Below, piece by piece: positions 28,814-38,796 of a DNA stretch of 64,000 nt (positions within the stretch are counted from its first letter, which is position 1; every line of letters starts with the position of its first letter). The notes beneath the pieces are model-generated. The model searched no databases, had not been told where the DNA came from, and was given only the letters and a program-made list of their open reading frames with translations. The stretch is from Opitutaceae bacterium BACL24 MAG-120322-bin51 (lineage in GTDB: Bacteria > Verrucomicrobiota > Verrucomicrobiia > Opitutales > Coraliomargaritaceae). Made by a program: the position numbers and the translations under genes. The DNA is taken from contig CAJJBI010000006.1 of the NCBI GenBank assembly GCA_905182465.1, positions 186,001-250,000 of the forward strand, read 5' to 3'.

Positions 28814-29473
28814 ATGTTACACAATCTTCCCCATCGTCATTCGCTGAGTAAGCGCCAACAAGGATTCACCTTGATTGAGCTCCTAATGGTCATTGCCGTG
28901 ATCTTGATCCTCGCTGGCATTACCTTTGGTATTACACGCGGCGTGCAAAACGCGCAGGCGCGTGCCAAGGCTAAGGCAGAGTTGGCTACCATCTCGCTGG
29001 CGATCGAGCAATTTAAATCGCGATACGGCGATTACCCTTGGCACCAGGGCGGCGGTAGCAATTCTACGGTTAACAACAAGATGTTGCTTTATGCGCTCAC
29101 TGGACGCCTAGTCTTAAGGCCTAAGTCTAACTCAACTACGGGAGCGCATGAAATGTTCAAAGTCGGCGATGATCTTGATCAACCCGATGTTCAAAAAAAT
29201 CCAAAATTCATCGACGTTACGCGTTTTAGTGTGCAAGAGGTGAGCGGTCAGTCAGTTGCTTTGATAGATCCTTGGGGAAACGCTTATAGATATTTGTATA
29301 AGTCGGATGTTGCGCCAGGCCGATGGGAGGTTTTTGGTTACCATCTTTACTCAATCGGGGCGGATTCTGTCGAGGACAACACGCAGATTCAACAATCACC
29401 ACGTACGGGTGAGATAAAGGACACCTATCGTGATGCTGAAGAGAATATAGATAACATTTTTGCAGGAGAATAA
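28814..29473 (+). CDS. GspG-like pseudopilin (prepilin-type protein)
   Basis: A 219-residue prepilin. Basic leader SLSKRQQG, then FTLIELLMVIAVILILAGI: Gly at -1, Phe +1, Glu +5, so it is a substrate for prepilin peptidase. The C-terminus DPWGNAYRYLYKSD ... YHLYSIGAD matches the calcium-binding end of GspG, the major pseudopilin of type II secretion. The ATG at 28814 is chosen; the upstream TTG belongs to a -35 box. First of five tightly packed pseudopilin genes (gaps of 5, 14, 15 and 10 bases). No ATPase, platform protein or secretin is in the window. Confidence 0.9.
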   Translation: MLHNLPHRHSLSKRQQGFTLIELLMVIAVILILAGITFGITRGVQNAQARAKAKAELATISLAIEQFKSRYGDYPWHQGGGSNSTVNNKMLLYALTGRLVLRPKSNSTTGAHEMFKVGDDLDQPDVQKNPKFIDVTRFSVQEVSGQSVALIDPWGNAYRYLYKSDVAPGRWEVFGYHLYSIGADSVEDNTQIQQSPRTGEIKDTYRDAEENIDNIFAGE

Positions 29474-29478
29474 ATTTA

Positions 29479-30069
29479 ATGAAAAACAAACGAACTCACG
29501 CCTTTACTCTAATTGAGCTACTTATGGTAGTTGCGATCATCGGCATCCTTGCTGGAATTTTAGTTCCAACTGTTGGTGCCGTGAGGAAGCAAGCAAACGT
29601 TGCTGCTTCAAAAGCGCAGCTTTCCAACTATGTCACTGCAATACAAATGTTTAAAGGAGACTACGGTTACTATCCTCTTGTTTCTGGAGGTGGTGATAGC
29701 GATAACTATGAATTAAATAGTAAGGGCTCTTCTACCAGATTTATTCAAACGCTCTCTGGGCGTAATCCAGACGGCTCGGTTATTAATTCGTTTGTTGGAA
29801 AATTGAATGGCAACCGCCGTAAAGTTGCCTACCACAATTTCTCGGAGTCAGAGTTTTTCATCAGCTATGACGATATTGTTTCGGTGGATCAGATTTCAGA
29901 CCGTTTCAATAATGTAAACATTTCGATTGAAATTGATACTGATGGTGATGGCTTCGTCAAACCGAGCCCAACTGATAATGCTCCTGATAATCCAATCCGT
30001 ACTCCTGTTACGGCATATGTCGATGCAGACGAGTCGATCGGTGCACCCTCTTATACACTTTGGGACTGA
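29479..30069 (+). CDS. Second GspG-like pseudopilin with an EF-hand-like loop
   Basis: A 196-residue prepilin beginning MKNKRTHA-FTLIELLMVVAIIGILAGI, with Ala instead of Gly at -1, a variant seen in Verrucomicrobia prepilins. The globular domain opens with a helix that matches GspG (AIQMFKGDYGYYPL). Towards the end it carries DTDGDGFVKPS, a D-x-D-x-D-G calcium-loop sequence not found at this place in standard GspG. It starts 5 bases after the first pseudopilin gene. Confidence 0.85.
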   Translation: MKNKRTHAFTLIELLMVVAIIGILAGILVPTVGAVRKQANVAASKAQLSNYVTAIQMFKGDYGYYPLVSGGGDSDNYELNSKGSSTRFIQTLSGRNPDGSVINSFVGKLNGNRRKVAYHNFSESEFFISYDDIVSVDQISDRFNNVNISIEIDTDGDGFVKPSPTDNAPDNPIRTPVTAYVDADESIGAPSYTLWD

Positions 30070-30083
30070 CCCGTTAAGCTAGT

Positions 30084-30749
30084 ATGAATCGAATTGACCG
30101 TAAATATGGGTTCACCTTAGTTGAACTACTAGTCGTGATCAGTATCATCTTGATCGCATCTTCAATCATCTTCATCGGTGGTAGTGGCGGTGACGGCGCA
30201 TCTTTAAGTAGTTCGCTTAGGATCACCTCTGGAATCGCTAACGGTGCGCGCGGGCAAGCAATACTCAAGAACGCAAAGACTCGACTTATCATTCACAATG
30301 ACAAGGACGGGAATATCGATAAATACCGACGTTTTATCGGGATCGTGTATGAGGACACGTCGACTTCAGATGTTGAGAACGACTGGATCGCTGGGACACA
30401 AGGGACGTATCTACCTGAGGGTATTTACTTCGATCCTGTCGCGAGCTCCGCAGGTGGTCAGGGGAGCGGATGGTCGCCGGGAAACGTGATGAGTATTGAA
30501 TTTCCCCGGAGCGTTGCCAAAGTTGAAGGATCGGGTGAAAATTTCTTCTTTTACGAGTTTAATAGCAATGGCACGATGGCCTCAGGCTTTGAAAACGATT
30601 GGCTAGTCATACGTGCCGCTACTTTACGACCGAGTAATGGCGGTGACCTTGACCTCGTATTTGAGGAAGATCAGGAGAGCTTGAAAGCAGGACTCATTTT
30701 TAGGCGTGTTGGTACTACCACTCCAGTGACAGACCCCGAAGCACTTTAA
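30084..30749 (+). CDS. GspH-like / Verru_Chthon cassette D-like pseudopilin
   Basis: A 221-residue prepilin: RKYG-FTLVELLVVISIILIASSI gives Gly -1, Phe +1, Glu +5. The middle part (ANGARGQAILKNAKTRLIIHN) resembles GspH/FimT minor pseudopilins, in which a long helix is followed by a strand describing the mature domain. It also resembles the D protein of the Verru_Chthon pseudopilin cassette known from Verrucomicrobia. The choice between these names is a judgement from pattern. Third gene in the operon. Confidence 0.8.
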   Translation: MNRIDRKYGFTLVELLVVISIILIASSIIFIGGSGGDGASLSSSLRITSGIANGARGQAILKNAKTRLIIHNDKDGNIDKYRRFIGIVYEDTSTSDVENDWIAGTQGTYLPEGIYFDPVASSAGGQGSGWSPGNVMSIEFPRSVAKVEGSGENFFFYEFNSNGTMASGFENDWLVIRAATLRPSNGGDLDLVFEEDQESLKAGLIFRRVGTTTPVTDPEAL

Positions 30750-30764
30750 TGCATACGAAAAGCG

Positions 30765-31424
30765 ATGAATAATTTTTCAGTTTCAAAAAATCGTTCTGAT
30801 CCCACTGGTTTCAGTTTAATCGAAGTCGTTTTGGCGATTGGCATTTTTCTCATCACAGTGTTGGCGCTCGTTGGCCTGCTTGGTCCAACACTCCAATCAG
30901 TTGATGAGGTTGAGAAGACCGATGAGGTGGCATCCGTGGTCAATACAATCAACGCGTTCCTTCAGAGCTCGCCAGAGATCTCAGGTGCAACAGGTAATTC
31001 AAAATTCGATCTGATCTACAATGCGGTCGCTGGAGGAAACCACGCAACTATGTTTGTCTTTAGGGAATTTATAGGAAACACGATAAATGTGAGACTTGCA
31101 GTGGGATTCCAAGTGGGAGAGCCCATTGGAACGGGAGCTACAATTTCGGGCGCGCGCTTTACCGATGCTGCAGGTTCTATCTTTCGGGTAATTCTAACAC
31201 CGTCTTCAGTGATTCCCACGCCAGCCCGTGGAGCGGATCGTGATCAAAGCACCGGCACTTATTCGCTTAACGCGGCGCTAACCGATTACCTTGAGGGCTT
31301 TTTCGCTATGGAAGTTCGGATTTTTGCCGAGGATCCAGGACCTACATTTACCGCAAGCAAGTCCTTGGCGGAATTTAACGGGGTCGAGCCACTGTTCACT
31401 TACAACACCGCGGTAGTTCGCTAG
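30765..31424 (+). CDS. GspI/PilV-like / Verru_Chthon cassette B-like pseudopilin
   Basis: A 219-residue prepilin: RSDPTG-FSLIEVVLAIGIFLITVLALVGLL, Gly -1, Phe +1, Glu +5. The E-V-x-L-A-I-G pattern is typical of GspI/PilV minor pseudopilins and of Verru_Chthon cassette protein B. The remainder (FLQSSPEISGATGNSKFDLIYN onward) is a predicted beta-rich domain. Fourth gene in the operon. Confidence 0.8.
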   Translation: MNNFSVSKNRSDPTGFSLIEVVLAIGIFLITVLALVGLLGPTLQSVDEVEKTDEVASVVNTINAFLQSSPEISGATGNSKFDLIYNAVAGGNHATMFVFREFIGNTINVRLAVGFQVGEPIGTGATISGARFTDAAGSIFRVILTPSSVIPTPARGADRDQSTGTYSLNAALTDYLEGFFAMEVRIFAEDPGPTFTASKSLAEFNGVEPLFTYNTAVVR

Positions 31425-31434
31425 TTTATTAGCC

Positions 31435-32298
31435 ATGAAACGAAATACCCTCAAAACACGCAGTGCATTCACTCTTATTGAAATCATGGTGGCGTCGGTC
31501 ATTATGGTCATTCTTGTCGGCTTAGTTATACAGATTACTACCTCAGTTCTAAATGTCTGGAATGACTCGTCAGGGAAGCTCTCTGCCAATGCCGAAGCGC
31601 GTATTTCTCTAGATCTCTTGACGCAGGATCTTGAGACTGCTGTTCTTAAAAATAATAGTAAACAGTGGCTACGTGTGGATGCCCCTGCAAATTCCGGCGG
31701 ACCTTATGATAATCAAACTGTAGCGCTTAAGTTGTTTTCTCCAGCACTTGATAGAGACCAGAGTCAGCCTGGCGATATCTGCGCGATTGCATATCATTTG
31801 GAATACGGACCTGCCTTCCAGGGCTCTGCCGACAATATCTATGCGCTCTATCGAAAGCTAGAGACTCCGAAAGATACCTTTGATAATTTCATGGGTTCTA
31901 GCACAAATGCCGTGCAAGCTTCCTTGACAGGCGCAGGATGGGAGAAGGCCGATATCGTTAGCGATGAAAACTATCTCGCGGGTAATATAATCGATTTTAA
32001 GGTTCTCTTGTATGAAGAAAATGCGGCAGGTGATGCCGCACAAGTCGTCAATGCAACCTCAGATTTAGATATTATTAATAACAGCTTTTTCTTCGGGGGG
32101 AGTGTCGGGACTAGTATCGATAACACTCTACTTTTTGCTGAAGTTATTCTGACAGTTATTTCAAGCGAGGGCTTACAGCTCTTGCAGCGTTTTGATCAGG
32201 TCGGATCCTTCGAGCAATACGGAGATGCCGACGATATCGTAAGAGAGCATGGACAAACTTTCACCCGTCGCGTCAACTTCCTCGCTCGTCCAATCTAG
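31435..32298 (+). CDS. GspJ/PilW-like / Verru_Chthon cassette C-like pseudopilin
   Basis: A 287-residue prepilin: KTRSA-FTLIEIMVASVIMVILVGLVIQ with Ala at -1 and Glu +5. The segment VLNVWNDSSGKLSANAEA and the following LDLLTQDLETAV are strongly reminiscent of Verru_Chthon cassette protein C and of GspJ. Last gene in the operon. It is convergent with the NusG paralogue 76 bases further on, and no strong terminator is visible between them. Confidence 0.82.
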   Translation: MKRNTLKTRSAFTLIEIMVASVIMVILVGLVIQITTSVLNVWNDSSGKLSANAEARISLDLLTQDLETAVLKNNSKQWLRVDAPANSGGPYDNQTVALKLFSPALDRDQSQPGDICAIAYHLEYGPAFQGSADNIYALYRKLETPKDTFDNFMGSSTNAVQASLTGAGWEKADIVSDENYLAGNIIDFKVLLYEENAAGDAAQVVNATSDLDIINNSFFFGGSVGTSIDNTLLFAEVILTVISSEGLQLLQRFDQVGSFEQYGDADDIVREHGQTFTRRVNFLARPI

Positions 32299-32373
32299 CG
32301 TCCAGCCTGATCAGTTTTTTGAAATGTCTTCGTGTGTCGAATTGGGCACTTTCAGAGGAGCTCTGTATTTTCG

Positions 32374-32916
32374 TTAATCGATGTCGCGAGCGAGCAGTAC
32401 ATCGTCGGGCGCAATCGATACTTTTATTTCTCGCCCTAGGAAATCGAGCAAGATTTGAATACGATTTTGAGCGGACATTTGAGCTAGAACTTTTCCATTA
32501 AGCCCTTTGAGCGAACCGGTGATGACCTCGATCTCAGCGCCCGGTAAAATACTTAGATCGGGGGCCTCGATGACATCTTCAGGGAGGCTAGCCTTGAGAT
32601 CTTCGATCACATGCTTGGGTATAATACGCCGTTCCCCCAGTTCAACCATCCGGGTGATGCCTTGGCTATGAACAACTTGTCTCGAATGCGCGTGGAATTG
32701 AAATTTAGCAAAAATATAGCCAGGAAACATCGCTTCGACGAAGCGCTTTTTTCCAGCGCGGGTCTTTTTGACTTGGCTGATGCGAGGGCAGAAGACTTCG
32801 ACTTCGTTCAAACGATCAAGTATCGCTGCCGCGATATGCTCACGCTTAGTTTGCGTGCGTAGACAAAACCATTCTTCAGGTTCCTTCGTGCTCTTGTTCG
32901 CGGGTTCGTCGGCCAT
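32374..32916 (-). CDS. NusG-family transcription factor (specialised paralogue, RfaH/UpxY-like)
   Basis: A 180-residue second NusG-family protein, distinct from the housekeeping NusG at 37722. The NGN domain has EEWFCLRTQTKREHIAA and the hallmark FPGYIFAKF. The KOW domain near residues 125-150 reads PGAEIEVITGSLKGLNGKVLA. It lacks the acidic insert of the housekeeping protein. Specialised paralogues such as RfaH, LoaP and UpxY let RNA polymerase read through long operons, usually for surface polysaccharide or natural-product genes. No such operon is visible here; the nearest long operon is the convergent pseudopilin set. Confidence 0.88.
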   Translation of the reverse strand: MADEPANKSTKEPEEWFCLRTQTKREHIAAAILDRLNEVEVFCPRISQVKKTRAGKKRFVEAMFPGYIFAKFQFHAHSRQVVHSQGITRMVELGERRIIPKHVIEDLKASLPEDVIEAPDLSILPGAEIEVITGSLKGLNGKVLAQMSAQNRIQILLDFLGREIKVSIAPDDVLLARDID

Positions 32917-33013
32917 CGTAAATAGATTCGTTTGTGAATCTCTGAACTATATTGTGTATCCGCTCAACTATCTCACGACCTCGGCTAGGAGACAAAACTT
33001 TTTTGCCAGAACT

Positions 33014-34627
<1,614 letters not shown>

Positions 34628-34814
34628 AGTATCTGTGTCTTTGCCCATTGACCGGGCTTCGTGCCGATACTTGAGCTCTTGGTGGAATTAGCCTGCTATT
34701 CAAGCCTTCCTTTGAGTGAGGCGCAGGGCTTTGACAGGTCAATGCGAGATGACAAGAATTAAAAGCCACGCTTTGCCCTTGATTTGTTGCTCAATCAGAT
34801 ACTATGGCTGGCAT

Positions 34815-35651
34815 ATGTCAGACTCGTGGAAAATAGCCGCTTTTTATCACTTTACCGACCTGCCCGACTGCGATGCATGGGCCGAACGAATGGTCGACCA
34901 CGGACTTAGGGTGGGGCTACGCGGCACCTTGATCTTTGCCCCTGAGGGTGTGAATTCGACCTGCGCTGGTTCGCCCGAGGCGATCGACGCGACTATTGCC
35001 TTGCTCCAGTCCGATGCGCGCTTCGAAGCGATGTCGGTCAAATACTCTTACGCCGATTTTAATCCTTTTCCAAAATTTAAGGTCAAGAAGAAGCCCGAAA
35101 TCGTCACCTTTCGCCAAGAAGGTGCTGACCCGCGAGAGGTTGTGGGTACTTATCTTGAGCCTGAGGAGTGGAATGATCTAATTAGCGACCCGGACGTCAT
35201 TACCATCGATACGCGCAACGACTACGAAGTAGATGTCGGCCAGTTCAAAGGGGCAATTAATCCAAAAACAGACGATTTCACCGCATTTGCCGAGTTTGTG
35301 GACGAGCACCTTACTTCGCAGAAGGACAAGAAGATTGCTATGTATTGCACGGGCGGTATCCGCTGCGAGCGGTCGACCGCTTATTTAAAGAAGAAAGGCT
35401 TTGAGGACGTCTATCATTTAAAAGGTGGAATTTTACGCTATTTAGAGAAAATGCCCCAAGATCAGAGCCTTTGGGAGGGCGATTGCTTTGTTTTCGACTA
35501 CAGAGTGGCCGTCGATCATGAGCTCAAGCCAGCCAAGTGGAAGATTGATCCCGAGAGTGGCGACCCAGAGCGTATGTCGGACGACGAAATCGAGAAAATA
35601 GCCGAGCGCCGTCGCAGTGGAGCCATTTTCAAGAAGCCCTACACCGTATGA
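34815..35651 (+). CDS. trhO: tRNA uridine(34) hydroxylase TrhO (rhodanese-like)
   Basis: O2-dependent enzyme that forms 5-hydroxyuridine at tRNA position 34. The 278-residue protein has the N-terminal acylphosphatase-like domain (AAFYHFTDLPD, GTLIFAPEGVNST) and a rhodanese domain with the active-site loop MYCTGGIRCERS, followed by YHLKGGILRYLE. The start is the ATG at 34815 (MSDSWKIAAF), matching the family; a longer frame upstream has no resemblance. The cysteine-rich tail found in many TrhO proteins is absent, so this is the short form. Confidence 0.9.
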   Translation: MSDSWKIAAFYHFTDLPDCDAWAERMVDHGLRVGLRGTLIFAPEGVNSTCAGSPEAIDATIALLQSDARFEAMSVKYSYADFNPFPKFKVKKKPEIVTFRQEGADPREVVGTYLEPEEWNDLISDPDVITIDTRNDYEVDVGQFKGAINPKTDDFTAFAEFVDEHLTSQKDKKIAMYCTGGIRCERSTAYLKKKGFEDVYHLKGGILRYLEKMPQDQSLWEGDCFVFDYRVAVDHELKPAKWKIDPESGDPERMSDDEIEKIAERRRSGAIFKKPYTV

Positions 35652-35658
35652 GGCAATT

Positions 35659-35785
35659 TTTTAGCGGGTTGGGGTAATATTATAGAATTTTACGCAGCTT
35701 GTGATGGGTTGTTTGTTCTGCATGGGCGAGAGGATGTCTGATCTATTGTAAATCCACCCATTTCTTAGCTTCTAGCCCGCTAAAA
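35659..35785. repeat. Spaced inverted repeat upstream of tRNA-Thr
   Basis: TTTTAGCGGGTT at 35659-35670 and its near-perfect complement AGCCCGCTAAAA at 35774-35785, about 103 bases apart, in the 281-base gap between trhO and the tRNA. It could close a long-range RNA stem after trhO. I see no gene in this gap and no fully convincing promoter for the tRNA-tuf unit. Confidence 0.35.
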
Positions 35786-35932
35786 CACTGATTTCCCGTG
35801 TTAATTTATTTTTTAGAAATAAGTATTGACTGAGTAGGGGGCGAGAGGCAGTTTCGCGAGCTTTCCAAAATTCAACCCCTCAACTGGTAGAATTTCCGAC
35901 TTTTTACATTCTATATCATCAATTTGCGATGT

Positions 35933-36008
<76 letters not shown>

Positions 36009-36061
36009 CGCGGCAAATAACTAACCACTAATCAATCTCTAATCACTAAATAACATCAATC

Positions 36062-37252
36062 ATGGCTAAGGAAACATTCGAAAGAACCAAACCACACGTC
36101 AATGTCGGCACTATCGGTCACATTGACCACGGTAAGACAACTACAACTACTGCGATCCTCAAGGTTCAAGCAGACAAAGGACTCGCTGTGTTCAAGTCAT
36201 ATGCTGACATTGCTAAAGGTGGTACAGTTCGCGACGCTACTAAAACAGTGACCATTGCGGTTGCTCACGTTGAGTATGAGACTGAAAAACGTCACTACGC
36301 ACACGTTGACTGCCCAGGACACGCTGACTTCGTTAAGAACATGATCACTGGTGCTGCCCAAATGGACGGCGCGATCCTCGTTGTTTCCGCTGCGGATGGA
36401 CCAATGCCTCAAACTCGCGAGCACATCTTGCTTGCTCGTCAGGTGGGTGTTCCAACAATCGTCGTATGGCTCAACAAGGTTGACCTTCTCGATGATGAAG
36501 AGCTCCTCGAGCTTGTTGAAATGGAAGTCCGTGACCTTCTTTCCAAGTATGAGTATCCTGGTGATGACATCACAATCGTTCGTGGTTCTGCAACCGCTGC
36601 CCTCGATGGCAAGCCAGGTGGAGCAGAAGCTGTAACAGCTCTCATGGATGCGATTGACACAGATATCGCTGAGCCTGCTCGCGAAATTGACAAGCCTCTC
36701 CTCATGTCTGTTGAAGATGTTTTCTCGATCACAGGTCGTGGCACAGTAGCTACCGGTCGTATCGAGCGTGGCGTCGTCAAGGTCGGCGAAGAAATCGAAA
36801 TCGTCGGAATGGGCGATACTCAAAAAACAACCGTGACTGGTGTTGAGATGTTCCGCAAGCAACTCGATCAAGGTATGGCCGGCGACAATGTTGGTATTCT
36901 TCTTCGTGGTGTTGATAAGGAAGCTATCGAGCGTGGCCAAGTTATTGCTAAGCCTGGCTCGATCACTCCCCACACAACTGCTAAGGCTGAACTCTACGTC
37001 CTGTCTAAGGATGAGGGTGGCCGTCACACTCCTTTCTTCGATGGCTATCGTCCTCAGTTCTTCTTCGGAACTGCTGACGTCACTGGTATCATCAAGTGCC
37101 CTGAGGGTGTTGAAATGGTTATGCCTGGTGATAATCTTACCGTCGAAATCGATCTCGGTAAGAAGATCGCTATGGAAGCTGGCCAACGTTTCGCTATCCG
37201 CGAAGGTGGTCGTACCATCGGTGCCGGTCGTGTTGTTGAAGTGATCAAGTAG
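36062..37252 (+). CDS. tuf: Elongation factor Tu
   Basis: GTPase that delivers aminoacyl-tRNA to the ribosome. The 396-residue protein has G1 GHIDHGKT (residues 19-26), DCPGH with the catalytic His87, and [12 protein letters not shown] containing NKxD. The switch I/G2 region is unusual: in place of the almost universal A-R-G-I-T-I it reads A-T-K-T-V-T-I (residues 59-65), preceded by [13 protein letters not shown]. The Thr that coordinates magnesium (T64) remains. Flanked by tRNA-Thr upstream and a terminator plus tRNA-Trp downstream. Codon use is strongly biased, as expected for a very highly expressed gene. No Shine-Dalgarno motif precedes the ATG. Confidence 0.97.
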   Translation: MAKETFERTKPHVNVGTIGHIDHGKTTTTTAILKVQADKGLAVFKSYADIAKGGTVRDATKTVTIAVAHVEYETEKRHYAHVDCPGHADFVKNMITGAAQMDGAILVVSAADGPMPQTREHILLARQVGVPTIVVWLNKVDLLDDEELLELVEMEVRDLLSKYEYPGDDITIVRGSATAALDGKPGGAEAVTALMDAIDTDIAEPAREIDKPLLMSVEDVFSITGRGTVATGRIERGVVKVGEEIEIVGMGDTQKTTVTGVEMFRKQLDQGMAGDNVGILLRGVDKEAIERGQVIAKPGSITPHTTAKAELYVLSKDEGGRHTPFFDGYRPQFFFGTADVTGIIKCPEGVEMVMPGDNLTVEIDLGKKIAMEAGQRFAIREGGRTIGAGRVVEVIK

Positions 37253-37283
37253 ATCACCTTCGCTTCATAACATTCTAGTTTTT

Positions 37284-37328
37284 CGCCGAGGGCTCTATAT
37301 GGGCCCTCGGCTTCACTGTTTTTTTTAT
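37284..37328 (+). terminator. Rho-independent terminator after tuf
   Basis: Strong stem GCCGAGGGC / GCCCTCGGC with loop TCTATATGG, followed after seven bases by a run of eight T residues. It separates tuf from tRNA-Trp and secE. Partial readthrough is possible because the T run is displaced from the stem. Confidence 0.75.
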
Positions 37329-37346
37329 AGATTTTAGTCCAAAACT

Positions 37347-37425
<79 letters not shown>

Positions 37426-37440
37426 GTTTCACATATTTTA

Positions 37441-37644
37441 ATGAAAAATCCATTCACTAGCATACGTCTCTTTTACAAAGAGATGATGACCGAGCTTAAG
37501 AAAGCCTCTTGGCCTACTAAGACGGAGCTCCGCGATTCGACGGTCGTTGTCCTTATCGCGACCGCTATCCTTGGCTCCTACATTGCGCTTATCGACTTCT
37601 CACTCATGAATGGTGTTGAGCTCCTAACCTCTTGGGTTAAATAG
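37441..37644 (+). CDS. secE: Preprotein translocase subunit SecE
   Basis: Small essential subunit of the SecYEG channel. The 67-residue protein is the short, single-helix type: an amphipathic segment FYKEMMTELKKASWPTKTEL with the conserved Lys-x-x-x-Trp-Pro motif, then one membrane helix (VVVLIATAILGSYIALIDF). The ATG at 37441 is chosen, because the frame upstream runs back into tRNA-Trp. nusG follows after 77 bases. Confidence 0.95.
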   Translation: MKNPFTSIRLFYKEMMTELKKASWPTKTELRDSTVVVLIATAILGSYIALIDFSLMNGVELLTSWVK

Positions 37645-37721
37645 GCTCCAAGTTAACTACGATACACTTCTAAGTTTTTCCGCCGTCCACGGCTTCAATT
37701 ACCCGTCTCCAGACTTCACCA

Positions 37722-38300
37722 ATGTCAGATTCTTCTTCAATAACAGGCCCTCGCTGGTATGCCGTTCAGACTCTCTCCAATCAGGAGGGCAAGGCTAAGA
37801 AATATCTCGATAAGTTCATCGCAATCGAAGAGATGGACGACTTTGTCTTCGACGTGCTCATGCCCACTGAACAAATCACCGAGGTGAAAGCTGGCAAGAA
37901 GAGCATCAAGACTCGTAAATTTTACCCGGGCTACATCTTCGTCAATATGCGTCTCTATGATGATGACGGTAAGTTACTGCAGAAGCCTTGGTATTTCGTC
38001 CGTGAAGGTCACGGAATCATTAACTTTGTTGGCGGCGAACGCCCGACTCCATTGAAGAAAAGCGAAATCGATCGCATCCTCAATCAAGTCGAAGAAGCTG
38101 AAGGCAAAGAAAAGCCGAAGATCGAATACGATATCGGTGAAATGGTCAAAGTCAACGAGGGTCCCTTCGCGAACCTCGTCGGCAAAATTGAGGAAATCGA
38201 TCCAGACCGGGGTAAGCTCAAGGTTTCCGTATCTATTTTCGGGCGTTACACGCCTGTCGAACTTGAATACTGGCAAGTCCAGAGAACAGAAGAAAGCTAA
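37722..38300 (+). CDS. nusG: Transcription termination/antitermination protein NusG
   Basis: Housekeeping NusG that keeps RNA polymerase moving and connects it with Rho and ribosomes. The 192-residue protein has the NGN domain WYAVQTLSNQEGKAKKYL and FYPGYIFVNM, and the KOW domain VNEGPFANLVGKIEEIDPDRGKLKV near residues 142-166. The NGN domain includes a moderately acidic extra segment (IEEMDDFVFDVLMP) found in many non-enterobacterial NusG proteins. Located in the conserved secE-nusG-rplK order; rplK starts 6 bases later. Confidence 0.96.
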   Translation: MSDSSSITGPRWYAVQTLSNQEGKAKKYLDKFIAIEEMDDFVFDVLMPTEQITEVKAGKKSIKTRKFYPGYIFVNMRLYDDDGKLLQKPWYFVREGHGIINFVGGERPTPLKKSEIDRILNQVEEAEGKEKPKIEYDIGEMVKVNEGPFANLVGKIEEIDPDRGKLKVSVSIFGRYTPVELEYWQVQRTEES

Positions 38301-38306
38301 TCAGAC

Positions 38307-38732
38307 ATGTCTAAGAAAATCACAGGTCAAATCCGTTTGCAACTGCCAGCTGGCGCTGCAAATCCCGCACCTCCTGTCGGTCCCGCACTCGGTGCGCAGG
38401 GCGTCAATATTATGGGGTTCTGTAAAGAATTCAATGCTAAGACTAAGGATCAAGCAGGCATGATTTTGCCCTGTGTGATCACAGTCTACGCAGACCGTTC
38501 TTTCAGCTTCATCTTGAAATCACCACCCGCGGCAATTCTTTTGAAGAAGGCTGCTGGTATCGCTAAAGGCTCAGGCGTTCCTAACAAGGACAAGGTCGGA
38601 AAAGTCACTCGTAAGCAAGTCCTCGAGATCTGCGAAATCAAGAAGGCCGATCTCAACGCTAAAAACGAAGACGCCGCTTTCAACATCATCGCCGGCACTG
38701 CGCGATCCATGGGGCTCGAAGTCGTAGGCTAG
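38307..38732 (+). CDS. rplK: 50S ribosomal protein L11
   Basis: Protein of the GTPase-associated centre of the 50S subunit. The 141 residues match L11 throughout: [30 protein letters not shown] with the proline-rich hinge and thiostrepton-contact region, and a C-terminal rRNA-binding domain (KAGIAKGSG-like, [10 protein letters not shown] at the end). Six bases after nusG. Confidence 0.97.
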   Translation: MSKKITGQIRLQLPAGAANPAPPVGPALGAQGVNIMGFCKEFNAKTKDQAGMILPCVITVYADRSFSFILKSPPAAILLKKAAGIAKGSGVPNKDKVGKVTRKQVLEICEIKKADLNAKNEDAAFNIIAGTARSMGLEVVG

Positions 38733-38796
38733 TTTCGCAATCAATTTTCGTGAGAACCGTTCTGGTTTTCCGTTTCACCACAATAGAGATATAACA

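Noticed and set aside
35826-35831. TTGACT as -35 box for the tRNA-Thr/tuf unit
   Set aside because: No acceptable -10 box at 16-19 bases downstream, and the following sequence is G-rich.
36197-37186. 329-codon open frame on the minus strand inside tuf
   Set aside because: Complete overlap with the strongly conserved EF-Tu gene. The frame follows from its biased codon use, and the translation shows no domain pattern.
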